From the NCBI GenBank assembly GCA_023428295.1, contig JAEYYV010000434.1, positions 1 to 11,941 of the forward strand: DNA of 11,941 nt. The letters are read 5' to 3'. Below the pieces are notes generated by a model. It did no database searches. It was not told where the DNA came from and was given only the letters and a program-made list of their open reading frames with translations. The position numbers and the translations under genes are program-made. The first letter of the stretch is position 1. Every line of letters starts with the position of its first letter. Below are positions 1 through 8,200 of the stretch, piece by piece. This DNA is from Pseudomonadota bacterium. GTDB lineage: Bacteria; Myxococcota_A; Polyangia; Haliangiales; Haliangiaceae.

Positions 1-585
1 AACATGGCCGGCACACCTGTCGCGCGCAGCGCGAGCGCCTCTGTCGCCAGCGCTACGAGCAGCGCGGGCACCGCCGCGAGCAGCGCGAGTGCCTCTGTCG
101 CCAGCGCTACGAGCAGCGCGATCCCGCCGACGCGCGTGGGCGTTCCGCTCGACTCGACGACGGCGTCGGGTGCCAGCGCGCCCGGCGGATGGAAGCCGTT
201 CGCGATCGGTGGCGCGATCTTCGTTCTCGTCGTGATCCTCATCGGCGCGACGCGCGATTCGTCTCGCTCCTCGCGCGCACCGTCGACCACGCATGGTCCG
301 TCGATGTCCGGGCCGTCGATGTCCGGGCCGTCGATGTCCGGGCCCACCGCTCCACCGCCCGATCAGCCCATCGAGATCGTCGACCCGCCGATGCCCGGCG
401 GCAAGTCCGAGAAGGACTGGCGCAAGGTCATCGATCACATCGAGCGCGGCCACTTTCGCGAGGCGCGCAAGAAGCTCGGCGAGTGGGAGCGCAAGTACGG
501 CGCGACCACCGAGACCGCGTCATTGCGTTCACAGCTCGAGAGTCGCGCGGACCTCGACGGACCGCATCGACACCACGACGACTAA
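1..585 (+). CDS. single-pass membrane protein, 5' end probably outside window
   Basis: The frame is open to the left edge, so the ATG at base 4 may be internal and the gene may start upstream. From that ATG, 193 residues are seen. Residues 1-62 are a Ser/Ala/Pro-rich low-complexity stretch with an 18-residue duplication. Residues 64-83 form one clear transmembrane segment (KPFAIGGAIFVLVVILIGAT). A Ser/Pro/Met-Gly linker with a five-residue unit repeated three times follows, then a charged helical segment at about 135-180 that looks like a TPR-type helical hairpin, and a His/Asp-rich tail. Myxobacterial Ser/Thr kinases and TonB-like or FHA-type proteins often have such a linker plus one membrane span near the C-terminus, so this could be the end of a larger sensor, but no catalytic domain is visible. 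It converges with the kinase gene 36 bp downstream. Function is not recognised. Confidence 0.6.
   Translation, partial: NMAGTPVARSASASVASATSSAGTAASSASASVASATSSAIPPTRVGVPLDSTTASGASAPGGWKPFAIGGAIFVLVVILIGATRDSSRSSRAPSTTHGPSMSGPSMSGPSMSGPTAPPPDQPIEIVDPPMPGGKSEKDWRKVIDHIERGHFREARKKLGEWERKYGATTETASLRSQLESRADLDGPHRHHDD
27..120 (+). repeat. 54-bp period in-frame duplication
   Basis: Bases 27-66 recur at 81-120 with one mismatch (C/T), a 40-bp match at a 54-bp spacing. Because 54 is 18 codons the frame is kept, and the product is a repeated SASASVASATSSA stretch in the protein's Ser/Ala-rich region. Confidence 0.85.
298..342 (+). repeat. three 15-bp tandem units coding GPSMS
   Basis: The unit CCGTCGATGTCCGGG occurs three times head to tail (298-312, 313-327, 328-342) without mismatch. 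It encodes a Gly-Pro-Ser-Met-Ser repeat just after the membrane span of the first protein. Identity at the wobble bases suggests recent expansion. Confidence 0.9.
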
Positions 586-589
586 GCGA

Positions 590-602
590 CGCGACGATCG
601 CG
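590..602. terminator. weak hairpin between convergent genes
   Basis: A perfect 5-bp inverted repeat (CGCGA, loop CGA, TCGCG) lies in the 36-bp gap between two converging genes, where a bidirectional terminator would be expected. It has no T-run on either side and short GC palindromes are common at this base composition, so the call is tentative. Confidence 0.15.
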
Positions 603-621
603 CTGCGACGCCTAGAGCCGC

Positions 622-1521
622 CTAGAGCACTCGATCGAGCGACGCGAACGCATCGTCGAGCGCCGCGATCATCACGTCCGCGCGCGGGAATCGATTCTCG
701 GGCTCCTTGACGAGCGCGCCCTCGACGAGGACAGACAGCTCCGGTGTGATCCACGGCGCGGCGATGCGCTCGTCCAGCCGCGGCGCCGGCTGCTTCACGT
801 GCATGCGCATGACCGCTGCAGGATCGGGCGCATCGAACGGCAGCGTCCCGGTCAGCATGTGGAACAAGATCACGCCCATCGCGTAGACATCGGCGCGCAT
901 GTCGACCGGCCGGCCGAGCGCTTGCTCGGGCGCGATATACGCGGGCGTTCCAAACACGAGGCCCGTCGACGTCAGCGCCGCTTGACCGAACGCCGCAGCC
1001 ACATCACCGACGAGCTTCACCAAGCCGAAGTCGATGATCTTCACGCGCTCCCATCCGCCCATGTCGACGAGGATCGCGTTCTCCGGCTTGAGGTCGCGAT
1101 GCACGAGGCCCTGCGCGTGCGCGTGTCCGACGCCGTCGAGCATCTGGCGCGCGAACACGAGCGCCTGCCGCGGCGCGAGCGGCCCCGCCCGCAATCGCTC
1201 GGCGAGCGTCGGCCCCGACACCTTCTCCATGACGAGGAACAGGAGGCCCGCCTCCGCGAACGCGTCGACCGCCGCCACGAGGTTCGGATGATCGAGCATG
1301 CGCAGCGCGTTCGCCTCGCGCGCGAAGCGCTTGGTCACCGCGCCGTTCGATCCGGCGCCCGCGTCGGTGATCGGCGCCTTGAGCGCATATCGCGTCCCGT
1401 CGTCCGCCTCGACCTCGAACACGCCGCCCATGCCGCCGCGTCCCAGCGGCCCGATCACGCGATAACGCCCGATGCGTGTGCCCGATTCGAGCGCGAGAGC
1501 AGTCACGCGCGCATCGTACAA
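622..1521 (-). CDS. cytosolic Hanks-type Ser/Thr protein kinase
   Basis: The product transfers phosphate from ATP to Ser/Thr of protein targets. All kinase landmarks are present in 299 residues: glycine loop GRGGMGGVF (28-35), ATP lysine in YALK (K48), helix-C glutamate near E69, catalytic loop HRDLKPEN (141-148, D143 and N148), DFG (164-166), activation loop with T184/S185/T186, GTPAYIAPEQ (191-200), and DVYAMGVILF. The HRD arginine marks an RD kinase activated by loop phosphorylation. The protein is a bare kinase domain, with no transmembrane span, PASTA, FHA or TPR segment after residue 295, so it is soluble and needs a partner for input. The frame's first start is TTG at 1521; a GTG at 1506 would remove five residues, and neither has a good Shine-Dalgarno. 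It lies 28 bp after the L,D-transpeptidase-like gene and probably shares its transcript. Target unknown. Confidence 0.93.
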   Translation of the reverse strand: MYDARVTALALESGTRIGRYRVIGPLGRGGMGGVFEVEADDGTRYALKAPITDAGAGSNGAVTKRFAREANALRMLDHPNLVAAVDAFAEAGLLFLVMEKVSGPTLAERLRAGPLAPRQALVFARQMLDGVGHAHAQGLVHRDLKPENAILVDMGGWERVKIIDFGLVKLVGDVAAAFGQAALTSTGLVFGTPAYIAPEQALGRPVDMRADVYAMGVILFHMLTGTLPFDAPDPAAVMRMHVKQPAPRLDERIAAPWITPELSVLVEGALVKEPENRFPRADVMIAALDDAFASLDRVL

Positions 1522-1549
1522 GAAATGGCGCGCGGCCCCACGGAGTCGT

Positions 1550-2500
1550 CTATCGCGGCAGATCCCACGCGTCAGCGAGCGCCGCGTACTCGGCGCGCGG
1601 GAGCAACACGAAGGCGGGCCGATCGTCGGGCGCGAGCTTCGCGATCAACGACGCGAGGTGCGGCTCTTCCATCGCGGTGCAGCCGAGCGTGCTCGAGTCG
1701 GGGCCCGACCACACGTGCAAGAAGATGCAGCTGCCGTCTTCGCGCGTGCGCGATGGGTTGTGCGCGACCTCGACGACCCACGCGTAGGCGTCGTCGCTGC
1801 GGCGCATCTCCTCGGCGCTCTTCCAATCGACCGTGGTCGTACGCGCGTCGAGGATACGGTTGTACGCGCGCGACGCGGGGTCGTCGACGCACTTCCAGTT
1901 CGTGTCGACCTGCTGGTAGCCGATGCGCGAGCCCGTCGGCGCGGCGGTCGCGTAGCCGAACGCGCTCGTCAGATCGAAGACACCGGCGGGCGACTTGCCG
2001 TCACCCTCTCGCTTGATCGGCCCAGCGTGCCCGACAGGGGCGCCGCGTCCGTGCAGCCCCACGCCCCACGCAGCGCCGGTGTGGCCGATGACGGCGCGCC
2101 ATGCGGTGCCGACCTGCTTCCACGCGGTACCGGCGCGAGTCCACAGGCGCAGCTCCGCGCTGGTCGCATCCCAGTCGGCGGTGATGGCAGTGACGAGCTG
2201 CTTCGTCGTCGGGGCGATCGCGAAGCGCGGGCCACCGTCGCCGAGCGTGCCGAGAACCGCGTCGACGCGGCGCGCTGCATCGCTCGGCGCGGCGTCGCGA
2301 TCACCGGGCGCGGCATCGAACGGCATGACACCGGCATCGAACGACGCTGTGCTGCTCGTCGCGTTCGCGCCCGTCGGGCTCGCGCTCGTCGCGTTCGCGC
2401 CCGCCGGGTTCGCGCCCGAGCCCGACGTGGCCGGGTCGCGCGACTTGCATCCGATCGCGAGCAGCGCGAGCGCGAGCGCGAGTGCGCGCGAGTCACGCAT
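1550..2500 (-). CDS. lipoprotein with L,D-transpeptidase (YkuD-like) catalytic motif
   Basis: A 316-residue envelope protein. The N-terminus MRDSRALALALALLAIGC is a lipoprotein signal with C18 as the lipidated residue (the Ala at -3 is slightly atypical). Residues 20-80 are an Ala/Asn/Thr/Ser linker with a ten-residue duplication. The C-terminal domain shows features of the YkuD-related family: GDGKSPAGVF (166-175), NWKCVDDPASRAYN (201-214), then SCIFLHVWSG with H262 and TLGCTAM with C274, the expected His/Cys catalytic pair. Such enzymes form 3-3 peptidoglycan cross-links or attach proteins to peptidoglycan, and some members cleave instead. The motif is TLGCTAM rather than the canonical SHGCIRM. 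The ATG at 2500 is chosen over a GTG at 2521 because it begins the signal peptide cleanly and has GGGAG ten bases upstream. It lies 30 bp after nadA, probably in its operon. Confidence 0.85.
   Translation of the reverse strand: MRDSRALALALALLAIGCKSRDPATSGSGANPAGANATSASPTGANATSSTASFDAGVMPFDAAPGDRDAAPSDAARRVDAVLGTLGDGGPRFAIAPTTKQLVTAITADWDATSAELRLWTRAGTAWKQVGTAWRAVIGHTGAAWGVGLHGRGAPVGHAGPIKREGDGKSPAGVFDLTSAFGYATAAPTGSRIGYQQVDTNWKCVDDPASRAYNRILDARTTTVDWKSAEEMRRSDDAYAWVVEVAHNPSRTREDGSCIFLHVWSGPDSSTLGCTAMEEPHLASLIAKLAPDDRPAFVLLPRAEYAALADAWDLPR
2354..2413 (-). repeat. two 30-bp tandem units in the lipoprotein linker
   Basis: Bases 2354-2383 and 2384-2413 match at 28 of 30 positions. On the minus strand they encode two copies of a ten-residue A(N/S)P(A/T)GANATS unit in the flexible linker between the lipidated cysteine and the catalytic domain, so the duplication lengthens the tether. 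Confidence 0.85.
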
Positions 2501-2530
2501 CGATCGAAGGCTCCCGCGCACCGTCGTGGA

Positions 2531-3514
2531 TCAGATGCTCATCTCGAGCATGCGCTGGATCGGCCTCAGCGCCTTCACGCGCGTCGCTTCGGGGACGTCG
2601 ATCTGCGGCTGGAGGTCGCGCATGCACAGGTAGAGCTTCTCGAGCGTGTTCTTCCGCATGAAGGGGCATTCGTTGCACGAGCAGGACTCGTCCTCGGGAG
2701 GCGCCGGGATCAACGTCTTGTTCGGCGCTGCTTGTTGCATCTTGTGCAGGATTCCCGCTTCGGTCGCGACGATGAACTGCTGCTTGGGGGAGCTCGCGGC
2801 GTACTGGATCAGGCCGCTCGTCGACGCGACGTGCACCGCGTGACGCAGGATTCCCTCGTGACACTCGGGGTGCGCGATGATCTCGGCCTCGGGATACTTC
2901 GCCTGGAGCTCGAGGAGGCGCCGCTCGCTGAACGACTCGTGCACGATGCACGAGCCTTCCCACGTGACGATGTCGGGGCGGTTGGCTTGCTTGGCGACGA
3001 ACGCGCCGAGGTAGCGGTCGGGCGCGAACACGATCTTCTCGTCGCCGAGCGCTTTGACGATCTTCACCGCGTTCGAGGACGTGCAGATGACATCCGAGAG
3101 CGCCTTCACGTCGGCGGAGCAGTTGATGTAGCTGACCACCGTGTGGCCCGGGTACTTTTCGAGCCACTTCGCGAAGACCGGGGCCGGGCACCCGTCGGCG
3201 AGCGAGCAGCCCGCGGCGAGATCCGGGATGACCACGATCTTGTCGGGGTTCAGGATCTTTGCCGTCTCCGCCATGAAGTGGACGCCGCAGAAGACGATGA
3301 CGTCGGCGGTGGTCTTGGCCGCGGCTTGGGACAGCTGCAGCGAGTCACCGACGAAGTCCGCGAGGTCTTGGATCTCCGACTCCTGATAGTAGTGGGCCAA
3401 GATCACGGCGTTACGCTCGGTCTTGAGACGACGAATCTCGGACTCGAGCTCCTCGACGGTCATCCCCAGATCGTGCGGTTCGGCAACAGTGCCCACGACA
3501 GGCAGCTTTTCCAT
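2531..3514 (-). CDS. nadA: quinolinate synthase NadA
   Basis: NadA condenses iminoaspartate (from NadB) with dihydroxyacetone phosphate to quinolinate in de novo NAD synthesis, using a [4Fe-4S] cluster with one free iron site. The 327 residues match the family along the full length: ILAHYYQ (38-44), DSLQLSQAA, VIVFCGVHFMAETAKILNP, SYINCSADVKA, HPECHEGI, STSGLI. The three cluster cysteines by alignment to E. coli NadA are C103 (AAGCSLADGC), C189 (WEGSCIVHE) and C283 (CSCNECPFM). The short C-terminal cysteine cluster is CxCxxC, and its last cysteine corresponds to the E. coli ligand. The ATG at 3514 has the best ribosome site in the window, AAGGAGG four bases before the start. No nadB or nadC lies in the window. 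It appears to lead a transcript containing the transpeptidase-like lipoprotein and kinase genes. Confidence 0.97.
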   Translation of the reverse strand: MEKLPVVGTVAEPHDLGMTVEELESEIRRLKTERNAVILAHYYQESEIQDLADFVGDSLQLSQAAAKTTADVIVFCGVHFMAETAKILNPDKIVVIPDLAAGCSLADGCPAPVFAKWLEKYPGHTVVSYINCSADVKALSDVICTSSNAVKIVKALGDEKIVFAPDRYLGAFVAKQANRPDIVTWEGSCIVHESFSERRLLELQAKYPEAEIIAHPECHEGILRHAVHVASTSGLIQYAASSPKQQFIVATEAGILHKMQQAAPNKTLIPAPPEDESCSCNECPFMRKNTLEKLYLCMRDLQPQIDVPEATRVKALRPIQRMLEMSI

Positions 3515-3518
3515 AGAT

Positions 3519-3525
3519 CCTCCTT
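3519..3525 (-). promoter_or_regulatory. strong Shine-Dalgarno of nadA
   Basis: On the minus strand AAGGAGG stands four bases before the nadA ATG. It fixes the start and is much stronger than ribosome sites elsewhere in the window. Confidence 0.85.
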
Positions 3526-3560
3526 AGCACGCTTCGGGTTGGTGTTCTGGCCGTTCTCGG

Positions 3561-3584
3561 CGTTGTGCTTGCTCTTGCACAACG
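3561..3584. promoter_or_regulatory. perfect 8-8-8 inverted repeat in the nadA divergent region
   Basis: Arms CGTTGTGC (3561-3568) and GCACAACG (3577-3584) pair perfectly around an 8-base spacer. The centre lies about 58 bp before the nadA ATG and 33 bp before the GTG of the divergent lipoprotein gene. A further GTGCAACG resembling a half-site follows at 3589-3596. It could be a repressor or activator site shared by the two promoters, or, in the nadA leader RNA, an 8-bp hairpin with an 8-base loop. No T-run follows, so a terminator is unlikely. No known NAD-regulator site was recognised. Confidence 0.5.
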
Positions 3585-3605
3585 GTCCGTGCAACGACGC
3601 CGGCC

Positions 3606-5225
3606 GTGTTGCGCGTCGTCGTGTTGATCTCGTTCTTCGTCGGTGCATGTGCCTCGGCAAACGAGGGCCGCGTGATCGATCTCGATGGTTCTGTCGACGG
3701 GTCGAGCGATGCGTGTGTCCCCGCGCCCGAGACGTGCAACGACATCGATGACGATTGCGACGGCATGGTGGACGAGAACTTCCAGACGAAGGACTCGATC
3801 TGCATCGTCGGAACGGGCGCGTGCTTGGCGCAAGGCACGTACGTCTGCACGAGCGACGGCGCTGACGTCGAGTGCAGCGAGTCGCCGGGGATGCCGGCCA
3901 GCGAGACGTGCGATGGCATCGACAACGATTGCGACATGAAGATCGACGAGGACTTCATGATCGGCATGCCGTGCGACGGTCCCGATGCGGACATCTGCGC
4001 GGACGGCGTTCTCGTGTGCGATGGCCCCAACGCAGCGGTGTGCAACGACGGGCCGGACGACTCGCCGGAGCTCTGCGACACGTTCGACAATGATTGCGAT
4101 GGCAAGGTAGATGAAGGATTCGGGCTCGGCGTTGCATGCGATGGCCCCGACACCGACGCGTGCCTGGAAGGCGTGATCGTCTGCAACGGTCCGCTGGCCA
4201 CGAAGTGCAGCGACAACACGAGCAGCACCGTCGAGCTGTGCAACAACATCGACGACGATTGTCGCAACGGCATCGACGACACGTTCCCGCTCGGCCAGTC
4301 GTGTCAGGTCGGCCTCGGTCTGTGCCAGCGCAACGGCGTGTTGCAGTGCACGGCCAACGGGACCGGCACGCAGTGCAGCGTGCAAGCAGGCGCACCGGCT
4401 CCCGAGATCTGCGGCGACGGCATCGATCAAGACTGCAACGGAAGTGACGCCGCGTGCCCCGCGAACGATCGCCCGGCGGGTGCGATCGACATCAGCGCTG
4501 GCGGCACGTTCACCGTGGATCTCGCCGCCGCGCACGATGACAACTGGGCGGCGAGCACCGCGCAGCTCGACTGCGGCGATCAGGGCGGACGCGACGTGTT
4601 CTATCAGTTCACGTTGCCGGCCGAGGAGGTCGTGTACGCCGACACGTTCTCGTCGAACTTCGACTCCGTGCTCCGCATCTTCCCCGGAAGCTGCACCGCG
4701 CTCGGCTCCGTGCTCGCGTGCTCCGACGACGCGTGCGGTCAGACGCGGTCGCAGGAAGCGATCAACCTCGCGGCGGGAACGTACTGCCTCGTCGTCGATC
4801 AATTCTCGAACACCGCGACGACGGGCGCCACCACGCTGACGTTCCGCCGCGGCGGACGCGCGGGTGTGAAGTTGCCTGCACGCAGCGGCTCGGTGAGTGG
4901 AACCACCGCTGGAAAGCCGGCGCTCTCGACGGCCTCGTGCGAAGCGAACACGCCGCGCCCCGAGAGCGCGCACTTCTCGACGACGTGCCCCGGCGCCAAC
5001 TCGCTCAGCGCGAACACGTGCAGCGGCACCTCGTGGGACACCGTCCTCTACATGAAGGTCGGCGCGGCGACCTCGAGTGACGTCGCGTGCGGCGACGACA
5101 ACTGCAGCTTGCAGAGCCGCATCAGCAACGCGAGTGTGAGCGGCGCCAACCTGTTGTGGATCTTCGTCGACGGATTCGGCATCACGGGCGAAGGCCCGTA
5201 CACGCTCGGCTACACGCTGAACTAG
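3606..5225 (+). CDS. MopE-like metal-binding repeat lipoprotein
   Basis: A 539-residue surface protein. MLRVVVLISFFVGAC is a short lipoprotein signal with C15 as lipid site. Residues 44-283 hold five modules about 55-58 residues apart, each with a C-x5-6-D-x-D-C acidic core (CNDIDDDCDGMVDENF at 44, CDGIDNDCD at 102, CDTFDNDCDGKVDEGF at 157, CNNIDDDCRNGIDDTF at 212, CGDGIDQDCNG at 269). This is the pattern named putative metal-binding motif, after MopE of Methylococcus; Ca2+ or Cu binding is plausible but unproven here. Residues 288-412 and about 445-539 resemble two PPC-like beta-sandwich domains with paired cysteines (CGDQGGRDVFYQF, ACSDDACGQTRSQ; ACGDDNCSLQSRI). Such proteins are abundant and of unknown role in myxobacteria. 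The GTG at 3606 is the first start in the open frame; a GTG at 3621 would also give a signal. No clear ribosome site is seen. It is divergent from nadA. Confidence 0.85.
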   Translation: MLRVVVLISFFVGACASANEGRVIDLDGSVDGSSDACVPAPETCNDIDDDCDGMVDENFQTKDSICIVGTGACLAQGTYVCTSDGADVECSESPGMPASETCDGIDNDCDMKIDEDFMIGMPCDGPDADICADGVLVCDGPNAAVCNDGPDDSPELCDTFDNDCDGKVDEGFGLGVACDGPDTDACLEGVIVCNGPLATKCSDNTSSTVELCNNIDDDCRNGIDDTFPLGQSCQVGLGLCQRNGVLQCTANGTGTQCSVQAGAPAPEICGDGIDQDCNGSDAACPANDRPAGAIDISAGGTFTVDLAAAHDDNWAASTAQLDCGDQGGRDVFYQFTLPAEEVVYADTFSSNFDSVLRIFPGSCTALGSVLACSDDACGQTRSQEAINLAAGTYCLVVDQFSNTATTGATTLTFRRGGRAGVKLPARSGSVSGTTAGKPALSTASCEANTPRPESAHFSTTCPGANSLSANTCSGTSWDTVLYMKVGAATSSDVACGDDNCSLQSRISNASVSGANLLWIFVDGFGITGEGPYTLGYTLN

Positions 5226-5299
5226 CTCGGTGAAGAAGCGCGAAGGGTGCGCAAACGTCGCGTGTCCCGTCGCCAGGAGCGCAGAGGTCTGTCAGCCTC

Positions 5300-8200
5300 A
5301 TGCGCATGGCGAACGATGATGACGTTCCCGACGTGCCGGTGTCCGGCCTGAACCGACGCGGCTTTCTTGGAGTGACAGGCGGTGGCGTCGCTGCGGCGGG
5401 CCTCCTCTCGATCGGGCGCAGCGCAGAAGCCGCGACGCCGCGCGTGCTCGGCCCCAGCGCGGTGCCGATCCAGCTGAAGGTCAACGGCACGACGAAGACC
5501 GTGAAGGTCGAGCCGCGCACCACGCTCGTGCGCGCTCTTCGCGAGCAGCTGAAGCTGACCGGCACCAAGGTCGGTTGTGATCGCGGTGCGTGCGGCGCGT
5601 GCACCGTTCACATCGACGGTGCGCCGCACCTCGCGTGCACCACGCTCGCACTCGAGGTCGGCGAACGCGAGGTCACGACGATCGAAGGGCTCGCGAAGGG
5701 TCCGACGCTGCATCCGGTGCAGCAGGCGTTCATCGACGAAGACGCGATGCAGTGCGGCTTCTGTACGCCGGGCATGCTGATGTCGTGCGCGGCGCTGCTC
5801 GCGCGCGACAAGTCGCCCGATCGCGTCGCGATCCGCACGGCGACGGCGGGCAACATCTGTCGATGCGGCACGTATCCCAAGGTCTTCACCGCCGTGATGA
5901 AGGCGTCGGGACAGAAGCCCGACGAGGGTTGGTCGCTCGAGACGCGAACGCCGAACCAGACCGCCGCCCCGCCGCCCGGAACCGCGTGGGTCGGCATCGC
6001 CGGTGGAACCACGAGCGCGGAGCTGCGCACGATCCCCGAGGGCGAAGCTGCGCCGTGGCCGATGAACGCGGGGCTCGCGGTCGTCGGCAAGCCGGCGCCG
6101 CGGCTCGACGGTCACGCGAAGGTCACGGGCACCGCGATGTACACCTCGGACGTTCAGCTCCCCGGGATGCTGCACGCCAAGCGCGTGGTGTCGCCGCATC
6201 CGCACGCGATCGTCAGGCGCGTCGACACGAAGAAGGCAGAGAAGCTGCCCGGCGTGAAGGCCGTGTTCGTCGTGAAGAAGCAGGAGGGCGCCACGCTCGT
6301 CGATCCGTCGACGGAGCAGAACGGCACGTATCCACGTGTCCGCTACGCCGGGCAGTGCATCGCGGCGGTGGCGGCGACCACGCCGGACATCGCCGAAGAA
6401 GCGGCGCGCTTGATCGAAGTCGACTACGACGTGCAGCCCGCGGTGACCTCACTCGACGCTGCGATGCAGTCGAACGCGCCGCTCGTGTATCCCGCGCGCG
6501 TCAACATGGGAGGCAGCGCGGGCGGCGGTGGTGCCGCGCGAAATCTCGCACAGCAGGGCAACCTGCGTGGACCGACGCAGCAGAGCGAGGGCAACGTGGA
6601 TGCCGCGATGTCCGCCGCGCCGATCCAAGCGAGCGGCACGTTCCGCACGCAAGTGCAGACGCACTCGCCGATGGAGACGCATGGCATCGTCGCTGATTGG
6701 AAGCGCGACAAGCTGACCGTGTACGTCTCCACGCAAGGCACGGCCACCGTGCGCGACGAGCTCGCGACCGTATTCGATCTGCCCAAGCCCAAGGTCCACG
6801 TGATCTGCGACTACATGGGCGGCGGCTTCGGCGCGAAGTTCGGCGCGGGTCACTTCGGCGTCGTCGCGTGCGAGCTGTCTCGTCGCGCCAAGGCGCCGGT
6901 GCGCATGGTGCTCGATCGCCGCGAGCAGCACCAGGCCGTCGGCAATCGCCCGAGCTCGACGCAGCACCTCGCGCTCGGCGTGAATCGCGATGGCTCGCTC
7001 GCCGCCGTCGATCTCGTCTCGCACGGTAGCGGCGGTATCGCCACGGGTGCCGGCGTGGGCTGGGCAGCCGCGCGCCTCTATCCTTCGCCCGCCGTACGCG
7101 CGAAGCAGTACGACGTGTTCACGCACGCCGGGCCCGGCGCGGCGTTCCGCGCACCCGGTCAACCGCAGGGCATGTTCGCGCTCGACCAGCTCGTCGACGA
7201 GCTCGCGGAGAAGCTCGGGATCGATCCGCTCGACTATCGCGACAAGCTCGATGTCGACGGGCTCGGCACAGGTCTCGCGCAACAACCCGATCGCATCGCG
7301 CGAAAGCTGGAGCGACGCATCGGCGCCGAGCGCATCGGGTGGGCGCAGCGCCACAAGCCGGGCGCCGGAACAGGCCCCGTGAAGTACGGCATCGGCGTGG
7401 GCACGTCGATGTGGCGGCGCATCGTCGACATGGACTCGTCGTGCGAGGTGCGCGTCGGCAAGGACGGCTCCGTGCAAGTGCGCTCGAGCGTGATGGACAT
7501 CGGCACCGGCACGCGCACCGTGCTCGCGATGTTGCTCGCCGAAGATCTCGGTCTCGAGCCGTCGCAGATCGACGTGAAGATCGGCGACACGCAGTGGCCG
7601 ATCGGCCCCTCCTCGGGCGGCTCCAAGACGCTCGTCGGCATCACGCCTGCGGTGCGCCAAGCGACGCACGAGGTGAAGAAGAAGCTGCTCGCCGCCGTGG
7701 GCAAGAAGCTCGGCGTCGACCCAGCGGACCTGCGCATCACGCGCGGTCGCGTCGAGTCGGCGAAGGACTCCGCGAAGAGCCTCGCGTGGAAGCAAGCATG
7801 CGCCGCGATCCCCACCGACGAGATCGCCGTGATCGCACAGCGCCCACCGGACTGGCAGGGCCCACCCGCGGCTGGCTATGGCGGCGTGCAGTTCGCGCAG
7901 GTCGCCGTGGATGTCGAGACCGGTGTCGTGCGCGTGCTGAAGATCGTCGCCGTGCAGGAGTGCGGTCGCTTGATCAATCCGCTCGCGGTGCAAAGCCAGA
8001 TCAACGGCGGCATCATCCACGGCATCTCGTACGCGCTGTTCGAGGATCGCGTGCTCGATCCAAAGACCGGCCGCGTGCTCAACGCGAACCTCGATCAGTA
8101 CAAGCTGCTCGGCTCGAGGGACACGCCGTTCATCGACATCGTCCTGCTCGATCAATACGTCGGCCTGACCAACACCGACGCGCACGGCATCGGCGAGCCC

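Noticed and set aside
610..628. Duplicated GCCTAGAGC at the end of the kinase gene
   Set aside because: A 10-bp tandem copy around the stop codon is too short to separate from chance and changes nothing in the product.
3569..3605. Earlier start codon for the MopE-like gene within the palindrome region
   Set aside because: The frame is open back to 3528 but contains no ATG, GTG or TTG before 3606.
1472..3751. 759-codon open frame on the plus strand across the nadA, lipoprotein and kinase genes
   Set aside because: It is antisense to three genes with clear family motifs and its product is Arg-rich low-complexity text, as expected from a GC-rich shadow frame.
3411..4973. 520-codon open frame on the minus strand opposite the MopE-like gene
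   Set aside because: The opposite frame has a lipoprotein signal and regular cysteine modules; this one is Ala/Arg/Val-rich without any motif and overlaps nadA.
6449..8185. 578-codon minus-strand frame inside the Mo-hydroxylase gene
   Set aside because: It is the shadow of a strongly conserved enzyme on the other strand.
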